In this document: positions 7,330-9,325 of the stretch, piece after piece
Layout: each line of letters opens with the position of its first letter
How positions within the stretch are numbered: the stretch's first letter is position 1
Assembly: GCA_023145575.1 (NCBI GenBank)
Contig: JAGLDN010000125.1
Span: forward strand, 1-9,325
Reading direction: 5' to 3'
Length of the DNA: 9,325 nt
From: Psychromonas sp.
Lineage (GTDB): Bacteria; Pseudomonadota; Gammaproteobacteria; Enterobacterales; Psychromonadaceae
Made by a program: the position numbers and the translations under genes
The notes under the pieces: model-generated
What the model was told of the DNA's origin: nothing
The model's input: the letters and a program-made list of their open reading frames with translations, nothing else
Databases searched by the model: none

Positions 7330-8220
7330 ATGACAAAAGAAATTATAAATTCTGCTCCTGCAACGCATAATGCCTTGATTAATAATTTAGGTAAAGCGGC
7401 AGATGAAATTGATATCGCTGTTAATTGGCTAAATAATAATAGCGATATTATTATTAGTTCTGCATTGAATATTATTTCCGCGGTTATCATTATTATTGTC
7501 GGGATAATCATTGCTCGTTTTATTTCATCAATATTGCATAAAGTATTAGAAAAACATAAGATTGATAGCACTGTGGCAAATTTTGTTTCTCGCATTATTC
7601 GTTATATTATTATTGGGATTGTATTTATTGCTGCGTTGAGCAAGATCGGTGTGCAAACCACTTCTTTTATTGCATTAATTGGTGCCGCAGGTCTGGCTGT
7701 TGGTTTGGCCTTGCAAGGCTCATTATCAAATTTTGCTTCAGGTATCTTAATTGTTATTTTACGACCATTTAAAGTAAACGAATTCATTGAAGTTGCGGGT
7801 ATAACTGGGGACGTGGAGACAGTTCATATTTTCGCAACAACGATTGTGACGAAGGACAATAAATCAGTTGTAATACCTAACTCGTCCATCCTGTCGGGGA
7901 ATATTATTAATTATAGTCGAAAGCCAAGGCGAAGAATTGATTTACTTATTGGCGTAAGTTACAACGCAGATCTCGCACAAACCAAAAATGTTTTAGAAAA
8001 GGTGTTGCTTGCCAATCCATAAGTGCTAAAGTCCCCTAAAATTCAAGTGGCGGTTGCTGAATTAGGTGATTCAAGTGTAAATTTAGTTGTTCGTCCTTGG
8101 GTGAAAACAAAAGACTATTGGCCTGTCCGTTTTGAATTAATAGAAGCCATTAAGAACGCGCTTGATGAAGAAAACATTGAAATTCCATTTCCACAAATGG
8201 ATGTGCATACTGATAAGTAA
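7330..8220 (+). pseudogene. mscS: Small-conductance mechanosensitive channel MscS, interrupted by an in-frame stop
   Basis: MscS is a homoheptameric inner-membrane channel that opens under membrane tension and releases solutes after hypo-osmotic shock. The frame would encode about 296 residues (E. coli 286). TM1 is at about 40-65 and TM2 at about 86-105. The pore helix TM3 (112-145) holds GLAVGLALQGSLSN, with Leu122 and Leu126 matching the E. coli gate leucines 105 and 109. The beta domain follows (IPNSSILSGNIINYSRKP). After residue 230 (LLANP) there is a TAA at 8020-8022. The same frame continues for 65 codons with the expected C-terminal domain, ending EIPFPQMDVHTDK. The 230-residue product would lack the end of the cytoplasmic vestibule domain. 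A GTG follows the stop directly but has no ribosome site. GGAG lies seven bases before the ATG, inside slmA. The final TAA belongs to the end of repeat copy B. A sequencing error at 8020 is possible. Confidence 0.88.
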
Positions 8221-8654
8221 TACCAATTATGTTAAGTGTAAGATCTATGCCCATGTGACGTAACAGTGCAAATTCAGCAAGGGAAATAGTACCAAGATAC
8301 GGGGTATAAAATTGCCCTCGATGATTAACTGCATTGATCACAAAAGGTCGAATTAAAATAAAGGCTTTAATTCTTAATGAGTTGTTCTAAATAGAATTTT
8401 TATAGTTTTGCTAATTGATACAAGTTGCCTTGTCGGTCGGTGTGACCGCTCGTCTTATTATATAAGCAAGGCAGCCCCCGTTACAACAATCGAAAAGGGA
8501 GCAACCGTAAAAGAACTAACATTTTGTTGTTAATTACTTAGAAAAATGATTAGCGAAGCTAACCGTTGATAGGTAAATGTTGTGACTTGATCTGTCCTCC
8601 GAGCTAGTGTCGGACATTGCACCTTTACGTCACATGGGTATAGTATTGGTATTA
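8218..8654. repeat. Interspersed intergenic repeat with terminal inverted repeats, copy B
   Basis: The outermost ten bases are a perfect inverted pair: TAATACCAAT (8218-8227) and ATTGGTATTA (8645-8654). Further in, 8245-8271 (starting CTATGCCCATGTGACG) pairs with 8617-8643 at 24 of 27 positions. The interior carries the blocks shared with copy A: TGATTAACTGCATTGATCA (8322-8340), CTTTAATTCT (8365-8374) and CAACAATCGAAAA (from 8484). A TGCCTT/AAGGCA stem encloses a GGTC/GACC hairpin in the middle. No transposase frame is present. It looks like a MITE-type nonautonomous element. It occupies the whole gap between the convergent mscS and methyltransferase genes, and its end TAAs are the stop codons of both. 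No clear target duplication beyond TA can be seen. Confidence 0.72.
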
Positions 8655-9313
8655 TTTTAATGTTGATAATAACTGCAATGATCTCTGGCCGCTTGCCCAA
8701 TATTTTCGTTCAAAAGGCGTTATGGCATGATCTGATGAGTAGGGGCGAATTAAACTATTTTGCCTTGCTAACTCGAGCGCCCTTGCAAACTCTTGGATGT
8801 AAATGAACCAATTACTACGCAGTTCAAGTTTTCCGCCTAATTGTATAATTGCGGGGAAAACAGCACTTCCATGCCATCACCTTTGTAAGTGCCTACTTTT
8901 AGGCCAAGGGTTGGGATAAAGTAAGTAATGGTGTGATAGTGTCCAGTTTGCGTCAACGGCTAAACGCCAAAAATCATTTAAGTTTACTTGCAATAATTGA
9001 GCATTATCATCAAGCTGACACGGGTGTTTTGCTAGGCGAACTGCTGACTTATCAAGGCCTAACACAACCGAGTCTCGGTGGCGTTGAGCCAAATGGTGAG
9101 TACTTTCACCTACACCACAGCAGGAATCAAAATAATAGGCTTACCTTGTTGTTCAACCCACTTTTCACATTTTTTAAATGCTATTAAAGTATGCGTTTGA
9201 TAAGGTTTTTGAAAGGGGAGCTTTAAATGCTTTAATACAACCTTATCTAATTGATCATGTAACCCATGTTGGTTAGAGTGGATAACTCTTGAAACACCAG
9301 TTTGTATCAGACG
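8652..9313 (-). pseudogene. TrmB-family SAM-dependent methyltransferase, broken and truncated at the window edge
   Basis: The protein belongs to the tRNA (guanine-N7) methyltransferase superfamily, as a paralogue common in marine gammaproteobacteria; its exact substrate is not known to me. In order one sees GVSRVIHSNQHGLHDQL near the start, the SAM-binding motif DSCCGVGEST, the acidic-loop region GLDKSAVRLAKH, and NDFWRLAV. The TrmB-like YPNPWPKSRHLQR comes next, then WHGSAVFPAI and a C-terminus FERKYWASGQRSLQLLSTLK. Two lesions break it. A one-base deletion at 9129-9130 lies just before DSCC. A TGA at 8877-8879 stands where the second Arg of an RRWHG motif is expected (CGA to TGA likely). 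About the first ten residues and the start codon are missing, where the gene meets the 21-base terminal repeat. The stop codon lies in the end of repeat copy B. It is convergent with mscS. Confidence 0.85.
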
Positions 9314-9325
9314 TCAACTACCTTG
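9305..9325. repeat. Right copy of the 21-bp inverted repeat shared by both window ends
   Basis: This is the exact reverse complement of bases 1-21. It interrupts the methyltransferase gene near its N-terminus: the gene's frame runs into a TGA within the repeat (9314-9316), so these bases are probably not native to the gene. See the left copy for the two possible origins. Confidence 0.8.

Noticed and set aside
8150..8341. 63-codon minus-strand reading frame across the mscS end and repeat copy B
   Set aside because: It runs antisense to the conserved mscS C-terminus and then through the repeat end; neither part supports a separate gene.
8933..9187. 84-codon plus-strand reading frame at the right end
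   Set aside because: It is antisense to the recognisable methyltransferase and its translation resembles nothing I know.
1..9325. CRISPR array, tRNA or rRNA genes, a defence system beyond hsdR, or a replication origin
   Set aside because: No regularly spaced direct repeats, no tRNA-like cloverleaf or rRNA sequence, and no such gene set were seen on either strand.

Overview
The window looks like a draft contig from an AT-rich marine gammaproteobacterium. The block rpmG-rpmB-radC-coaBC-slmA is the usual gammaproteobacterial neighbourhood. The intact phosphagen (arginine) kinase gene, a rare gene in bacteria that I recall from the psychrophilic genus Moritella, makes Moritella or a close relative (Psychromonas/Shewanella side of the Alteromonadales) my best guess. 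That placement is an inference; no rRNA gene is present to test it.

Layout, left to right. (1) 22-1582: the C-terminal part of a type I restriction HsdR gene, broken by two frameshifts and two stop codons. (2) 1795-2904: an intact ATP:guanidino phosphotransferase, probably arginine kinase, followed by a good terminator. (3) 3026-4751, all on the minus strand: a small membrane-anchored protein of unknown function, rpmG (L33), rpmB (L28) and radC. A clear sigma-70-type promoter precedes rpmB and a strong hairpin terminator follows rpmG. (4) 4752-5453: a long divergent intergenic region filled mostly by a repeat (copy A). (5) 5454-8220, plus strand: coaBC, slmA and mscS, closely packed; mscS is cut by an in-frame TAA at codon 231. 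(6) 8218-8654: a second, diverged copy (B) of the same repeat, with clear terminal inverted repeats. It fits exactly between mscS and the next, convergent gene. (7) 8652-9313, minus strand: a TrmB-family methyltransferase with one frameshift and one stop, cut off at the window edge.

How it fits together: the essential core genes (ribosomal proteins L28 and L33, CoA synthesis, division-site control by SlmA) plus radC and the arginine kinase are undamaged over about 4.5 kb. Seven disabling changes fall in only three genes (hsdR, mscS, methyltransferase; about 3.1 kb). This looks like ongoing loss of dispensable genes more than random sequencing error, although several frameshifts sit at homopolymers. 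The two ends of the window carry the same 21 bases in inverted orientation, each abutting a gene that is cut off. This fits contig breaks at two copies of a mobile element, or leftover adapter sequence.

The least ordinary items are the bacterial phosphagen kinase and the two-copy intergenic repeat family. The terminal repeat of copy B begins with TAA and supplies the stop codon of both genes that converge on it. I did not find a defence system or other multi-gene novelty beyond these.
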